Shown here: in pieces, positions 23,317 through 31,386 of the stretch
How positions within the stretch are numbered: position 1 is the first letter of the stretch
How the letters are laid out: every line of letters begins with the position of its first letter
Assembly (NCBI RefSeq): GCF_003151075.1
Contig: NZ_CP029482.1
Coordinates: 1,364,001-1,428,000 of the forward strand
Direction of reading: 5' to 3'
Origin: Pseudomonas sp. 31-12
Lineage (GTDB): Bacteria > Pseudomonadota > Gammaproteobacteria > Pseudomonadales > Pseudomonadaceae
DNA: 64,000 nt
Program-made: the position numbers and the translations under genes
Notes under the pieces: generated by a model
Database searches by the model: none
What the model saw: only the letters and a program-made list of their open reading frames with translations
What the model was told of the DNA's origin: nothing

Positions 23317-24339
23317 TTAGTGCGTCCGCGTCACTTTGCTCAAATGGCGCGGTTGATCCGGGTCCATGCCACGGGCCACAGCCAAACCGGCTGCCATGAC
23401 GTAGAAACTCTGGATCGCCAGAATCGGATCAAGGACCGGGTGCTCGGCGCAGCTCAGGGTGAGTTCGCGTTCGGCAATGTCATCCGGTGCCGCCAGCAGA
23501 ACGCGAGCGCCGCGCTGGCGCATGTCTGCGGCGAGGCTCAGCAAACCGGCTTGCTCGGCACCGCGTGGTGCAAAAATCAGCAGCGGATAGTTTTCATCGA
23601 TCAATGCCATCGGACCGTGACGCACTTCGGCGCTGCTGAAGGCTTCGGCCTGAATTGCCGAGGTTTCCTTGAATTTAAGGGCCGCTTCCTGAGCGATGGC
23701 AAAACCGGCGCCACGACCGATCACCATCAAACGCTGGCAATCGCGCAGGGCGTCAATGGCCAGGCTCCAATCCTGCTGCGCCGCTTCGCGCAGGCCCTCC
23801 GGCAAAGCGTTGCCGGCGTCCAGCAATTCCACGTCTTCCTTCCAATGGGCGATCAGCCGGGCGCTGGCACTGAGGCTGGCGATAAAACTCTTGGTCGCGG
23901 CGACGCTGCTTTCTGTACCGGCGCACAGCGGCAGGCTGAATTCGCAGGCCGCTTCCAGTGGCGAACTTTCGGCGTTGACCATGGAAATGCTCAAGGCGCC
24001 GCGTTTGCGCAACAGACGCATGCTGTTCACCAGGTCCGGGCTTTGCCCCGACTGCGAGAACGCAAACGCCACTTGCCCGCTGACCTTCAACGGTGCTTGC
24101 AGCATGGTCACCACCGACATCGGCAGCGACGCCACCGGAATGCCCAGTTGCTGCATGGTCAGGTAGGCGAAGTAACTGGCGGCATGGTCGGAGCTGCCGC
24201 GCGCGACGGTCATCGCCACTTGCGGCGGCTGACGACGCAGGCGCCCGGCGATCTCGAGCATCTGCGGGTCGAGTTGCTGCAATTGGGCTTGCACGGCCTC
24301 GAACGAGGACAGCGCCTCTTCAAGCATTTTTGAAGTCAA
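23317..24339 (-). CDS. SIS-domain glucosamine-6-phosphate deaminase (NagB-II type)
   Basis: Double SIS-domain protein of 340 aa, related to the isomerase half of GlmS. In nag operons of Pseudomonas and Shewanella such proteins replace hexameric NagB and convert glucosamine-6-phosphate to fructose-6-phosphate plus ammonia. Visible features are ARGSSDHAASYFAYL (sugar-phosphate loop, about 46-60), SQSGQSPD and a second SIS domain with GRGAGFAIAQEAALKFKE. The TTG at 24339 is favoured because AAGGAG lies 6 bases upstream. An ATG at 24327 is the alternative. It overlaps nagA by 20 bases. Confidence 0.88.
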   Translation of the reverse strand: MTSKMLEEALSSFEAVQAQLQQLDPQMLEIAGRLRRQPPQVAMTVARGSSDHAASYFAYLTMQQLGIPVASLPMSVVTMLQAPLKVSGQVAFAFSQSGQSPDLVNSMRLLRKRGALSISMVNAESSPLEAACEFSLPLCAGTESSVAATKSFIASLSASARLIAHWKEDVELLDAGNALPEGLREAAQQDWSLAIDALRDCQRLMVIGRGAGFAIAQEAALKFKETSAIQAEAFSSAEVRHGPMALIDENYPLLIFAPRGAEQAGLLSLAADMRQRGARVLLAAPDDIAERELTLSCAEHPVLDPILAIQSFYVMAAGLAVARGMDPDQPRHLSKVTRTH

Positions 24340-25426
24340 TGTCTTCTCCTTCGACCATGACGGCGGTGAGTGTGAGTGAGCGATCCAGCCGCACGCAGTC
24401 GGCCCAGCTGCCCGGTTGCAGGCGACCGCGTTCGGTGAGGCCGAGGTAGTCGGCGGGGAATTGCGAAAGACGTTGCGACGCCTCGGCGATCGGCAGACCG
24501 ATCTTCACCAGATTGCGCAGCGCCTGATCCATGGTCAGCGTGCTGCCCGCCAGGGTGCCGTCGGGCAAGCGCACGCCACCCAGGCACTTGGTGACCGTGT
24601 GGCTGCCGAGCTTGTATTCACCGTCGGGCATGCCGGCAGCGGCGGTGGAATCCGTCACGCAATACAGGCAGGGAATCGCGCGCAGGGCCACCCGCATGGC
24701 GCCGGGATGCACGTGCAGCAAATCCGGAATCAGCTCGGCGTATTTGGCGTGGGCCAGCGCCGCACCGACGATGCCTGGCTCGCGGTGATGCAGCGGGCTC
24801 ATGGCGTTGTAGAGGTGAGTGAAACTGCTGGCACCGGCCGCCAGCGCGGCGACGCCTTCCTCGTAACTGCCCAGGGTGTGGCCGATCTGCATGCGGATGC
24901 CGCGTGCACTGAGGGTGCGGATCAAGGCATCGTGACCGGCGATTTCCGGGGCGATGGTGATCACCCGGATCGGTGCCAGCGCCAGGTACTCCTCGACTTC
25001 GGCCATCAACGCGGTGTGGGCGAAATTCGGCTGGGCGCCGAGTTTGCCGGGGTTGATGTACGGGCCTTCCAGGTGCACGCCAAGCACTCGGGCGCAGCCT
25101 GTTGGCCGCTGCTCGCAGAACTCGCCGACGGCTTTGAGCACGCTGGAAATCTCTTCCGGCGGCGCGGTCATGGTGGTCGCCAGCAGCGACGTAGTGCCGA
25201 AGCGCACGTGGGTTTTGCTGATGGTTTCGAAGGCGGATGCGCCTTCCATGATGTCTTTGCCGCCGCCGCCGTGAACGTGCAGGTCGATGAAACCGGGCAG
25301 CAGATAAGGCAAGTCGTTGTCGGCCGGCTCGCAGGGCACGCCGTCGATGGACACGACCTTGCCGTGTTCGTGAATCAGCCGGCCGCGAACCCAGCCGTGG
25401 GCGGTGAGGATGTTGTCTTCGGACAT
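24320..25426 (-). CDS. nagA: N-acetylglucosamine-6-phosphate deacetylase
   Basis: Removes acetate from GlcNAc-6-phosphate, the first step after uptake. The 368-aa amidohydrolase has HxH metal ligands at 50 and 52 (FIDLHVHGGGG), HLEGPYINPGKLGAQ near residue 120 and the Asp of the active site in CVTDSTAAAG. It lies 20 bases after nagR and overlaps the deaminase start, consistent with a single transcript from the nagR promoter. Confidence 0.96.
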   Translation of the reverse strand: MSEDNILTAHGWVRGRLIHEHGKVVSIDGVPCEPADNDLPYLLPGFIDLHVHGGGGKDIMEGASAFETISKTHVRFGTTSLLATTMTAPPEEISSVLKAVGEFCEQRPTGCARVLGVHLEGPYINPGKLGAQPNFAHTALMAEVEEYLALAPIRVITIAPEIAGHDALIRTLSARGIRMQIGHTLGSYEEGVAALAAGASSFTHLYNAMSPLHHREPGIVGAALAHAKYAELIPDLLHVHPGAMRVALRAIPCLYCVTDSTAAAGMPDGEYKLGSHTVTKCLGGVRLPDGTLAGSTLTMDQALRNLVKIGLPIAEASQRLSQFPADYLGLTERGRLQPGSWADCVRLDRSLTLTAVMVEGEDIDFKNA

Positions 25427-25446
25427 GATCGGTTCTCGTTGCTTGA

Positions 25447-26178
25447 TTAGCGGCGAAGCTCTGCGACAAAGTCGTAGTAGTCGTTGCGGCAGTAGGTGTC
25501 GGTGACTTCGATCGGTGTGTTGTCTTCCAGGTAGCCGACCCGGGTCATCAGCAGCATGGCGGTGCCGGGGGCGATGCCGACGAGGGCGGCGAATTCGTCC
25601 GAGGCGTTGATCGCCTGGATGTGCTGCAACGCGCGGACGATCGGCTTGCCGATACCGTCGAGGTATTCGTAGAGGGAGTCGCCCACCGCTTGCGGCTTGG
25701 GAATGATCGAGGCGGGCAGGGTGCTCATCTCGATCGCCATCACCGTGTCGTCGGCTTTGCGCAGGCGTTTGAGGCGCGCGACCTTGTCATTGGGCGAGAG
25801 GCCCAGGCGGATCAGTTCTTCGTGGGTCGGCGGGGTGATCTCGCGTTCCAGCCATTGCGAGCCGGGCACGAAACCCTTGAGGCGCAGCATTTCGCTGAAA
25901 CCCGAGAGGCGCGACAGCGGTTGTTCCAGGCGTGGCGTGATGAATGTGCCGGAACCTTGATTGCGGCGGATCAGGCCTTGCTCGAACAACACTTCCAGCG
26001 CCTTGCGGGCGGTGACGCGGGAAATGCCCAGCAACTCGCTCAGGTTGCGTTCCGAGGGCATTGCCTGCTCGGCTTTCCATTGGCCGGCATGAATCGCCGC
26101 TTCCAGATTGCGCGCCAGTTGCAGGTACAACGGCGTGGGCTGGGTGTCGTCAGGGCGTAGGGCCTGGAGGTCGTTCAT
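25447..26178 (-). CDS. nagR: GntR-family regulator of GlcNAc use
   Basis: HutC-subfamily GntR repressor of 243 aa with an N-terminal winged helix (about 15-85, PSERNLSELLGISRVTARKAL) and a C-terminal UTRA effector domain. Position at the head of the nag operon and homology to NagR/DasR regulators suggest control by an amino-sugar phosphate. I use ATG 26178 (MNDLQALRPDD). The longer frame to 26259 would cover its own promoter. Repeats overlapping that promoter suggest autoregulation. Confidence 0.9.
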   Translation of the reverse strand: MNDLQALRPDDTQPTPLYLQLARNLEAAIHAGQWKAEQAMPSERNLSELLGISRVTARKALEVLFEQGLIRRNQGSGTFITPRLEQPLSRLSGFSEMLRLKGFVPGSQWLEREITPPTHEELIRLGLSPNDKVARLKRLRKADDTVMAIEMSTLPASIIPKPQAVGDSLYEYLDGIGKPIVRALQHIQAINASDEFAALVGIAPGTAMLLMTRVGYLEDNTPIEVTDTYCRNDYYDFVAELRR

Positions 26179-26230
26179 GTCAGGAATGTCCGATGCGGAT
26201 ATTGGAGTGTTGTGTTCCGCGAATGGCCGG

Positions 26231-26259
26231 AAATTAATACCACTTGAATACCATGTCAA
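26231..26259 (-). promoter_or_regulatory. nag operon promoter with repeat operator in the spacer
   Basis: On the minus strand TTGACA (26259-26254), a 17-base spacer and TAATTT (26236-26231) make a near-consensus promoter for nagR and the genes after it. The spacer contains a direct repeat TGGTATT-CAAG-TGGTATT, the likely site of NagR. Binding there would block the polymerase. Confidence 0.7.
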
Positions 26260-26326
26260 TGCCAGTACTTTGCTGTTGGCGCAGTTAAGCCTGACCTGTT
26301 GGCCGGTTATGAAGGCCGTTGGTTTT

Positions 26327-26337
26327 AAGTGGTATTA
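26327..26337 (+). promoter_or_regulatory. Distal inverted copy of the nag operator half-site
   Basis: AAGTGGTATTA (26327-26337) is the exact reverse complement of TAATACCACTT at 26235-26245, 81 bases away. An eleven-base match in the same intergenic region suggests a second regulator site, possibly for looping. Confidence 0.4.
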
Positions 26338-26357
26338 GAGGTGGGGATTTTGAGCGC

Positions 26358-26435
26358 AAAGATCGCAGCCTGCGGTAACGCTTGCCGAGAGGATTGGTAT
26401 CTTCCCGGCAGGCATTACCGCAGGCTGCGATCTTT
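26358..26435. repeat. Inverted repeat with GATCGCAGCCTGCGGTAA arms
   Basis: AAAGATCGCAGCCTGCGGTAA (arm 26358-26378) pairs with 26415-26435. Further inner pairing CTTGCCG/CGGCAGG extends the hairpin. It shares the AGATCGCAG core with the 18905-19005 element. Confidence 0.8.
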
Positions 26436-26505
26436 TGAATTTATTTTTCGAGGAGCGACCGAAGGTAGCGCTCGGAAGACGGAATCAGAGGCTACAGGAT
26501 ACTTT

Positions 26506-26624
26506 TGTGGCGAGGGAGCTTGCTCCCGCTGGGTCGCGAAGCGGCCCCCAAAAATGATCTGACACCGCATTCGCTGATTTGAGGGCTGCTTCGCAGCCCA
26601 GCGGGAGCAAGCTCCCTCGCCACA
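26506..26624. repeat. REP pair, TGTGGCGAGGGAGCTTGCTC type
   Basis: 28-base arms at 26506-26533 and 26597-26624 are reverse complements. Inside each arm GGGAGCttGCTCCC is a palindrome. Same family as 29330-29462 and 32958-33088. With the preceding element it fills the nagR/L,D-transpeptidase gap. I see no gene in 26179-26634. Confidence 0.85.
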
Positions 26625-26634
26625 GGTTACGGGG

Positions 26635-27138
26635 TTACGGACGAATCTCGATCATCGTGCCATCCGGCACCAGGCCCCACACTTCACGCATGTCCATGTT
26701 GCGCATGGCAATGCAGCCGTCGGTCCAGTCCAGGGTGTGGAACAGATCTTCCGGGTTTTCTTCGGTGTCCGGCGTGCCGTGGATCATGATCATGCCACCA
26801 GGCTCGACGCCTTCACGCCGGGCGCGGGCAGAGTCGCTGATGTTCGGGTAGGAGATGTGCATCGACAGATTGAATTTATCGCTGACCTTGCGCCAGTCCA
26901 GCCAATAGAAACCTTCAGGCGTGCGTCTATCGCCTTCCATCAGTTTTTGGCCTTTCGGGTTTCTGCCCAGGGAAATGCGATAGGTCTTGAGCGGCTTGCC
27001 GTCATTGATCAATTGCAATTGATGGGCGGACTTGAGCACCAGAACTTTTTCGATGACTTTGCCGTTCAGGGTTTCCGCAACGGAAGCCTGTGACAGGGCG
27101 ACGAACGACAAGCAAAACACGGCAAGCAACCAGCGCAT
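26635..27138 (-). CDS. L,D-transpeptidase (YkuD fold)
   Basis: Periplasmic YkuD-domain enzyme of 167 aa that would crosslink or trim peptidoglycan, or attach lipoproteins. A signal peptide ends at ALSQASVA (about residue 21). The catalytic motif H-x14-20-[ST]-x-G-C is present with His120 (MIHGTPD) and Cys142 (TDGCIAMRN), so it should be active. There is no LysM domain. It stands alone between REP elements and a Nudix gene, as in P. aeruginosa near nagR. Confidence 0.9.
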   Translation of the reverse strand: MRWLLAVFCLSFVALSQASVAETLNGKVIEKVLVLKSAHQLQLINDGKPLKTYRISLGRNPKGQKLMEGDRRTPEGFYWLDWRKVSDKFNLSMHISYPNISDSARARREGVEPGGMIMIHGTPDTEENPEDLFHTLDWTDGCIAMRNMDMREVWGLVPDGTMIEIRP

Positions 27139-27206
27139 TGAAACGATATCCCTGAAAGGTGTCGCGACTATTTAGTTAGTTATAGGTGATTTTGGAGCCA
27201 GGAGCT

Positions 27207-27758
27207 TTAGGTGATGGCAGGCTGGACAAGCGGCGGGATCGACTCGGACCGCACGGGGTAGACCTCGGTCCGCCGGTCAGCGAAGAAGTATTCTAAGGTA
27301 CGGCCCACCGTGCGGAAAGCCAACTCGGACCACGGGATATCGGCTTCGTCGAAAAGCTGCACTTCCAGGCTCTCGGGACCGGCGGAAAAATCCGGGTCCA
27401 CCAGCTCCGCGCGAAAGAACACATGCACTTGGCTAATGTGCGGCACGTCGATCAACGTGTAGATGCTCAGGTTGCGCACCCGCGCGCAGGCTTCTTCAGC
27501 GGTTTCGCGAATGGCCGCCTGCTCGATGGTTTCGCCGTTCTCCATGAAACCGGCGGGCAGGGTCCAGTAACCGAGCCGAGGCTCGATGGCGCGCCGGCAC
27601 AGCAACACTTTCGAGCCCCAGGTCGCCACGCAACCGGCGACGATATTGGGGTTCTGGTAGTGAATCGCCTGACAGCTGTCGCAGACATAACGCAGGCGCG
27701 AATCGCCTTCGGGGATACGCTGGGTGACCGGGTTGCCGCACTGACTGCAAAATTTCAT
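27207..27758 (-). CDS. Nudix hydrolase with N-terminal zinc ribbon
   Basis: 183-aa Nudix protein. Two CxxC pairs (CSQC, residues 4-7; CDSC, 26-29) form a zinc ribbon like that of NADH pyrophosphatase NudC. The Nudix box follows at about residues 71-93 as GFMENGETIEQAAIRETAEEA. It lacks the N-terminal domain of NudC, so the substrate is open: a nucleotide-sugar or dinucleotide is likely. Divergent from the next Nudix gene. Confidence 0.9.
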   Translation of the reverse strand: MKFCSQCGNPVTQRIPEGDSRLRYVCDSCQAIHYQNPNIVAGCVATWGSKVLLCRRAIEPRLGYWTLPAGFMENGETIEQAAIRETAEEACARVRNLSIYTLIDVPHISQVHVFFRAELVDPDFSAGPESLEVQLFDEADIPWSELAFRTVGRTLEYFFADRRTEVYPVRSESIPPLVQPAIT

Positions 27759-27904
27759 ACGGGGGTTCCTGAATGCTGCGCCTATCTTGGCGTGCGGCGG
27801 TGCCTGTCGGCAAGTTGTCGTTTAGCGACATGCAGTGGTTATGGGGTTGGGCGGCCGGTGTGATTGGTGCATGATGCAAGGTAGCGAATAAATCGAGAAG
27901 ACTC

Positions 27905-28504
27905 ATGCTGGACGAGCTACTTCACCGGGTTAGCAACCACACGCCGCGTACCCTGGAAACCGATCGACGTTTCCCCGAAGCCGCAGTGCTGGTGCCCATC
28001 ACCCGCAGCGACGAACCGGAACTGATTCTGACCCTGCGTGCCAGCGGGCTTTCGACCCATGGCGGCGAAGTCGCCTTCCCTGGCGGGCGGCGCGATCCGG
28101 AAGACCCGGACCTGGTGTTCACCGCGCTTCGGGAGGCCGAAGAAGAAATCGGCTTGCCGCCTGGCCTGGTCGAAGTGATCGGACCGCTGAGCCCGCTAAT
28201 CTCCCTGCACGGCATCAAGGTCACGCCTTATGTCGGGGTGATTCCGGATTTTGTCGAATACCTGGCCAACGATGCCGAGATCGCTGCGGTGTTCAGTGTG
28301 CCTCTGGAGTTCTTCCGCGAGGATCCTCGGGAACATACTCACCGCATCGATTACCAGGGGCGCAGTTGGTACGTGCCGAGTTATCGTTACGGCGAATACA
28401 AAATCTGGGGCCTGACGGCGATCATGATCGTCGAGTTGATCAACCTGCTCTATGACGCCGACATCAGCCTGCACCACCCACCCAAAAGCTTCATCAATAC
28501 TTGA
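27905..28504 (+). CDS. CoA-pyrophosphatase-like Nudix hydrolase
   Basis: 199-aa Nudix protein with the CoA-type extended motif (LILTLRAS...HGGEVAFPGG, about 40-62) just before the Nudix box GGRRDPEDPDLVFTALREAEEEIG. The family splits CoA or its derivatives into phosphopantetheine and 3',5'-ADP. The C-terminal half carries the usual beta-rich tail. It precedes the carbonic-anhydrase-like gene by 55 bases, on the same strand. Confidence 0.9.
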   Translation: MLDELLHRVSNHTPRTLETDRRFPEAAVLVPITRSDEPELILTLRASGLSTHGGEVAFPGGRRDPEDPDLVFTALREAEEEIGLPPGLVEVIGPLSPLISLHGIKVTPYVGVIPDFVEYLANDAEIAAVFSVPLEFFREDPREHTHRIDYQGRSWYVPSYRYGEYKIWGLTAIMIVELINLLYDADISLHHPPKSFINT

Positions 28505-28559
28505 AGCCATCGTTCGTATGGCGTGAAACGCGGCTGCCTGAGCCTTTGAGGAAAACAAG

Positions 28560-29084
28560 ATGAAATATCGCCTGGGCGACGCCCGCGTCGAAACCCATCC
28601 GCAGAGCTGGGTCGCACCCAATGCCGTGCTGGTGGGCAAGGTCAAGCTGGAAGAGGGCGCCAACGTCTGGTTCAACGCCGTGTTGCGTGGCGACAATGAA
28701 TTGATCCTGATCGGCAAGAACAGCAACGTCCAGGACGGGACGGTTATGCACACCGACATGGGCTACCCGCTGACCATCGGCACCGGCGTGACCATCGGCC
28801 ACAACGCCATGCTTCACGGCTGCACCGTGGGCGATTACAGCCTGATCGGTATTAATGCGGTGATTCTCAATGGCGCGAAGATCGGCAAAAACTGCATCAT
28901 CGGCGCCAACTCACTGATCGGCGAGGGCAAGGAGATTCCCGACGGTTCGCTGGTCATGGGCTCGCCGGGCAAAGTGGTTCGTGAGTTGACCGAGCCGCAA
29001 AAGAAGATGCTCGAGGCCAGCGCTGCGCACTATGTGCATAACTCGCAGCGTTATGCCCGTGATCTGGTTGAGCAGGAAGAATGA
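28560..29084 (+). CDS. Gamma-carbonic-anhydrase-like hexapeptide protein
   Basis: 174-aa left-handed beta-helix protein of the YrdA/PaaY group. Hexapeptide repeats span about residues 15-140. The metal ligands of the gamma class are in place: the HTDMG histidine and the [10 protein letters not shown] pair. Some members hydrate CO2 weakly, others hydrolyse thioesters, so activity is not certain. Its last four bases overlap the start of the DUF1289 gene (ATGA). Confidence 0.9.
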   Translation: MKYRLGDARVETHPQSWVAPNAVLVGKVKLEEGANVWFNAVLRGDNELILIGKNSNVQDGTVMHTDMGYPLTIGTGVTIGHNAMLHGCTVGDYSLIGINAVILNGAKIGKNCIIGANSLIGEGKEIPDGSLVMGSPGKVVRELTEPQKKMLEASAAHYVHNSQRYARDLVEQEE

Positions 29085-29296
29085 ACGCCACCGAACGACC
29101 GGTTCTTTCGCCGTGCGTGAACATTTGTGCGCTGGATGAGGATGATATCTGCACCGGGTGTCAGCGCACGGTCGAGGAGATCACGCGCTGGAGCCGGATG
29201 GACAACGAAGAGCGCCGCAAGGTGTTGGGGTTGTGTCATGAGCGGGCGAAGTCGAGTGGGTTGATCTGGATGTTGCCTTCCAAATCTGATTCCTGA
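29081..29296 (+). CDS. DUF1289 protein (71 aa)
   Basis: Short cysteine-containing protein of the DUF1289 family. [18 protein letters not shown] holds four cysteines likely to bind a metal or cluster, followed by [19 protein letters not shown]. Function unknown. Starts in an ATGA overlap with the gamma-carbonic-anhydrase-like gene, so the two are translationally coupled. Confidence 0.9.
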   Translation: MNATERPVLSPCVNICALDEDDICTGCQRTVEEITRWSRMDNEERRKVLGLCHERAKSSGLIWMLPSKSDS

Positions 29297-29329
29297 GTTT
29301 TGTGAGCTTTTGTGGCTGATGAGGTTTTT

Positions 29330-29462
29330 TGTGGCGAGGGAGCTTGCTCCCGCTGGGCTGCGAAACAGCCCCATAGCTGACAAACACATTCAACCTGACA
29401 CACCGCGCGCCCTGACTTCAGGGCCGCTGCGCGACCCAGCGGGAGCAAGCTCCCTCGCCACA
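29330..29462. repeat. REP pair, TGTGGCGAGGGAGCTTGCTC type
   Basis: A left arm at 29330-29357 and a right arm ending at 29462 are reverse complements, and each contains GGGAGCttGCTCCC. The long spacer is not conserved relative to the other copies. It fills the gap between the DUF1289 gene and the VUT gene. Confidence 0.85.
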
Positions 29463-29523
29463 GGTTATTTGTAAACCCGAGATGGTAATCTGTGCGCCAA
29501 ATTGACAGGTATCCCGCCACCCC

Positions 29524-29991
29524 ATGCTCTTCCTGATCGCCTACATCAGCAGCGTCGTGCTGATCAATTACGCCTTTTCCACCGCCCCGCACCTGGACGT
29601 CATCTGGTCGGCCTGGGGCGGGTTGGTGTTTGTCCTGCGCGACATGGTGCAAACCCGCTTCGGCCATGGCGCCATCGCGGCGATGCTCGCGGCGCTGGTC
29701 CTGTCCTATGTCACGTCCGATCCGTCCATCGCGTTGGCCAGCGCCACGGCGTTCGCGGTGTCCGAGTGCATCGACTGGCTGGTGTTCAGCATCACCAAAC
29801 GCCCGTTGCACGATCGTCTGTGGATAAGTTCGGCCCTGAGCATTCCCCTCGATACGTTTATCTTCTTCGGCATGATCGACGCCTTCACCCCGGCCGTGAT
29901 TCTTACCGCCATGGGCTCCAAGTTCGCGGGCGTGACGGTCGTGTGGCTGATCATGGCCTGGCGCTTGCGCAAACAGGCCGTCGCCAGCTGA
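29524..29991 (+). CDS. Short VUT-family membrane protein (155 aa)
   Basis: Integral membrane protein with about five hydrophobic segments, related to the VUT/YhhQ family of queuosine-precursor transporters. It has the family-like charged positions RDMVQTRFGHG and SECIDWLVF. It is shorter than typical YhhQ (over 200 aa). The substrate is not assignable from sequence. It lies 99 bases before purT on the same strand. Confidence 0.8.
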   Translation: MLFLIAYISSVVLINYAFSTAPHLDVIWSAWGGLVFVLRDMVQTRFGHGAIAAMLAALVLSYVTSDPSIALASATAFAVSECIDWLVFSITKRPLHDRLWISSALSIPLDTFIFFGMIDAFTPAVILTAMGSKFAGVTVVWLIMAWRLRKQAVAS

Positions 29992-30090
29992 AGCCAAACC
30001 CTTCGGTTCATGTAAAATGCCGCGCTTTCTCCCCATGGGAAGCGCGCGTGGCGCTGCATCCCTCGATGATCCGCTTCTTGAGGACCTGAG

Positions 30091-31272
30091 ATGACCCGTA
30101 TCGGAACTCCATTGTCGCCAACCGCGACCCGCGTATTGCTGTGTGGCTGTGGTGAGTTGGGCAAGGAAGTGGTGATCGAGCTGCAACGCCTGGGCGTTGA
30201 AGTGATTGCCGTCGACCGTTACGCCAACGCGCCGGCCATGCAAGTTGCGCATCGCAGCCATGTGATCAACATGCTCGACGGCGCCGCCCTGCGTGCCGTA
30301 ATCGAAGCCGAGAAGCCGCACTTCATCGTGCCGGAAATCGAAGCCATCGCCACCGCAACCCTCGTGGAACTGGAAGCCGAAGGCTTCACCGTGATCCCGA
30401 CCGCGCGCGCCGCGCAGTTGACCATGAACCGTGAAGGCATCCGTCGTCTGGCCGCTGAAGAGCTGGACCTGCCGACCTCGCCGTACCATTTCGCCGACAC
30501 CTTCGAGGACTACAGCAAGGCTGTCGAAGATCTCGGTTTCCCGTGCGTGGTCAAGCCAGTCATGAGTTCGTCGGGCAAAGGCCAGAGCCTGCTGCGCAGC
30601 GCCGATGATGTGAAAACCGCTTGGGATTACGCACAAGAAGGCGGCCGTGCCGGTAAAGGTCGCGTGATCGTCGAAGGCTTTATCGACTTCGACTACGAAA
30701 TCACCTTGCTGACCGTACGTCACGTCGGTGGTACGACCTTCTGCGCGCCAGTCGGTCACCGTCAGGAGAAGGGCGACTATCAGGAATCCTGGCAGCCACA
30801 AGCCATGAGCCCGATTGCCCTGGCTGAATCCGAGCGTGTTGCCAAAGCCGTCACCGAAGCGCTGGGTGGCCGTGGTCTGTTTGGTGTCGAGCTATTCATC
30901 AAAGGTGATCAGGTGTGGTTCAGCGAAGTCTCGCCGCGTCCGCATGACACCGGTCTGGTGACCCTGATTTCTCAGGACCTGTCGCAGTTCGCGTTGCACG
31001 CACGGGCGATCCTGGGCCTGCCGATTCCGTTGATCCGCCAGTTCGGACCATCGGCTTCGGCGGTGATTCTGGTGGAAGGGCAGTCGACCCAGACCGCTTT
31101 CGCCAACCTCGGTGCTGCGTTGAGCGAGCCGGATACGGCGTTGCGTCTGTTCGGTAAGCCAGAGGTGAATGGTCAGCGTCGGATGGGTGTTGCGTTGGCG
31201 CGGGATGAGTCGATCGAGGCTGCCCGGGCTAAAGCGACCCGTGCTTCTCAGGCTGTTGTTGTAGAGCTGTAA
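30091..31272 (+). CDS. purT: Formate-dependent GAR transformylase
   Basis: ATP-grasp enzyme that makes formyl-GAR from GAR, formate and ATP in purine synthesis, without folate. The 393-aa length is standard. [13 protein letters not shown] (about 14-26) forms the N-terminal nucleotide fold. The ATP-grasp loop is [10 protein letters not shown] (about 158-167), and the metal-binding acidic residues lie in [30 protein letters not shown] about 75 bases upstream may be the -10. A REP pair follows. Confidence 0.97.
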   Translation: MTRIGTPLSPTATRVLLCGCGELGKEVVIELQRLGVEVIAVDRYANAPAMQVAHRSHVINMLDGAALRAVIEAEKPHFIVPEIEAIATATLVELEAEGFTVIPTARAAQLTMNREGIRRLAAEELDLPTSPYHFADTFEDYSKAVEDLGFPCVVKPVMSSSGKGQSLLRSADDVKTAWDYAQEGGRAGKGRVIVEGFIDFDYEITLLTVRHVGGTTFCAPVGHRQEKGDYQESWQPQAMSPIALAESERVAKAVTEALGGRGLFGVELFIKGDQVWFSEVSPRPHDTGLVTLISQDLSQFALHARAILGLPIPLIRQFGPSASAVILVEGQSTQTAFANLGAALSEPDTALRLFGKPEVNGQRRMGVALARDESIEAARAKATRASQAVVVEL

Positions 31273-31286
31273 ACCGAGGGGCGGCA

Positions 31287-31377
31287 ATCGCTAGCAGGCT
31301 AGCTCCCACAGAGTTATTGGTTGGTCACAAATTTTGTGTACACCCAATTTCCATGTGGGAGCCAGCCTGCTGGCGAT
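31287..31377. repeat. REP pair, variant GTGGGAGCCAGCCTGCTGGCGAT
   Basis: Arms at 31287-31310 and 31354-31377 are complementary apart from a few changes (CTAGCAGGCTAG against CCAGCCTGCTGG). It lies between the convergent purT and MHS transporter genes. Confidence 0.75.
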
Positions 31378-31386
31378 GCTTCTGAT

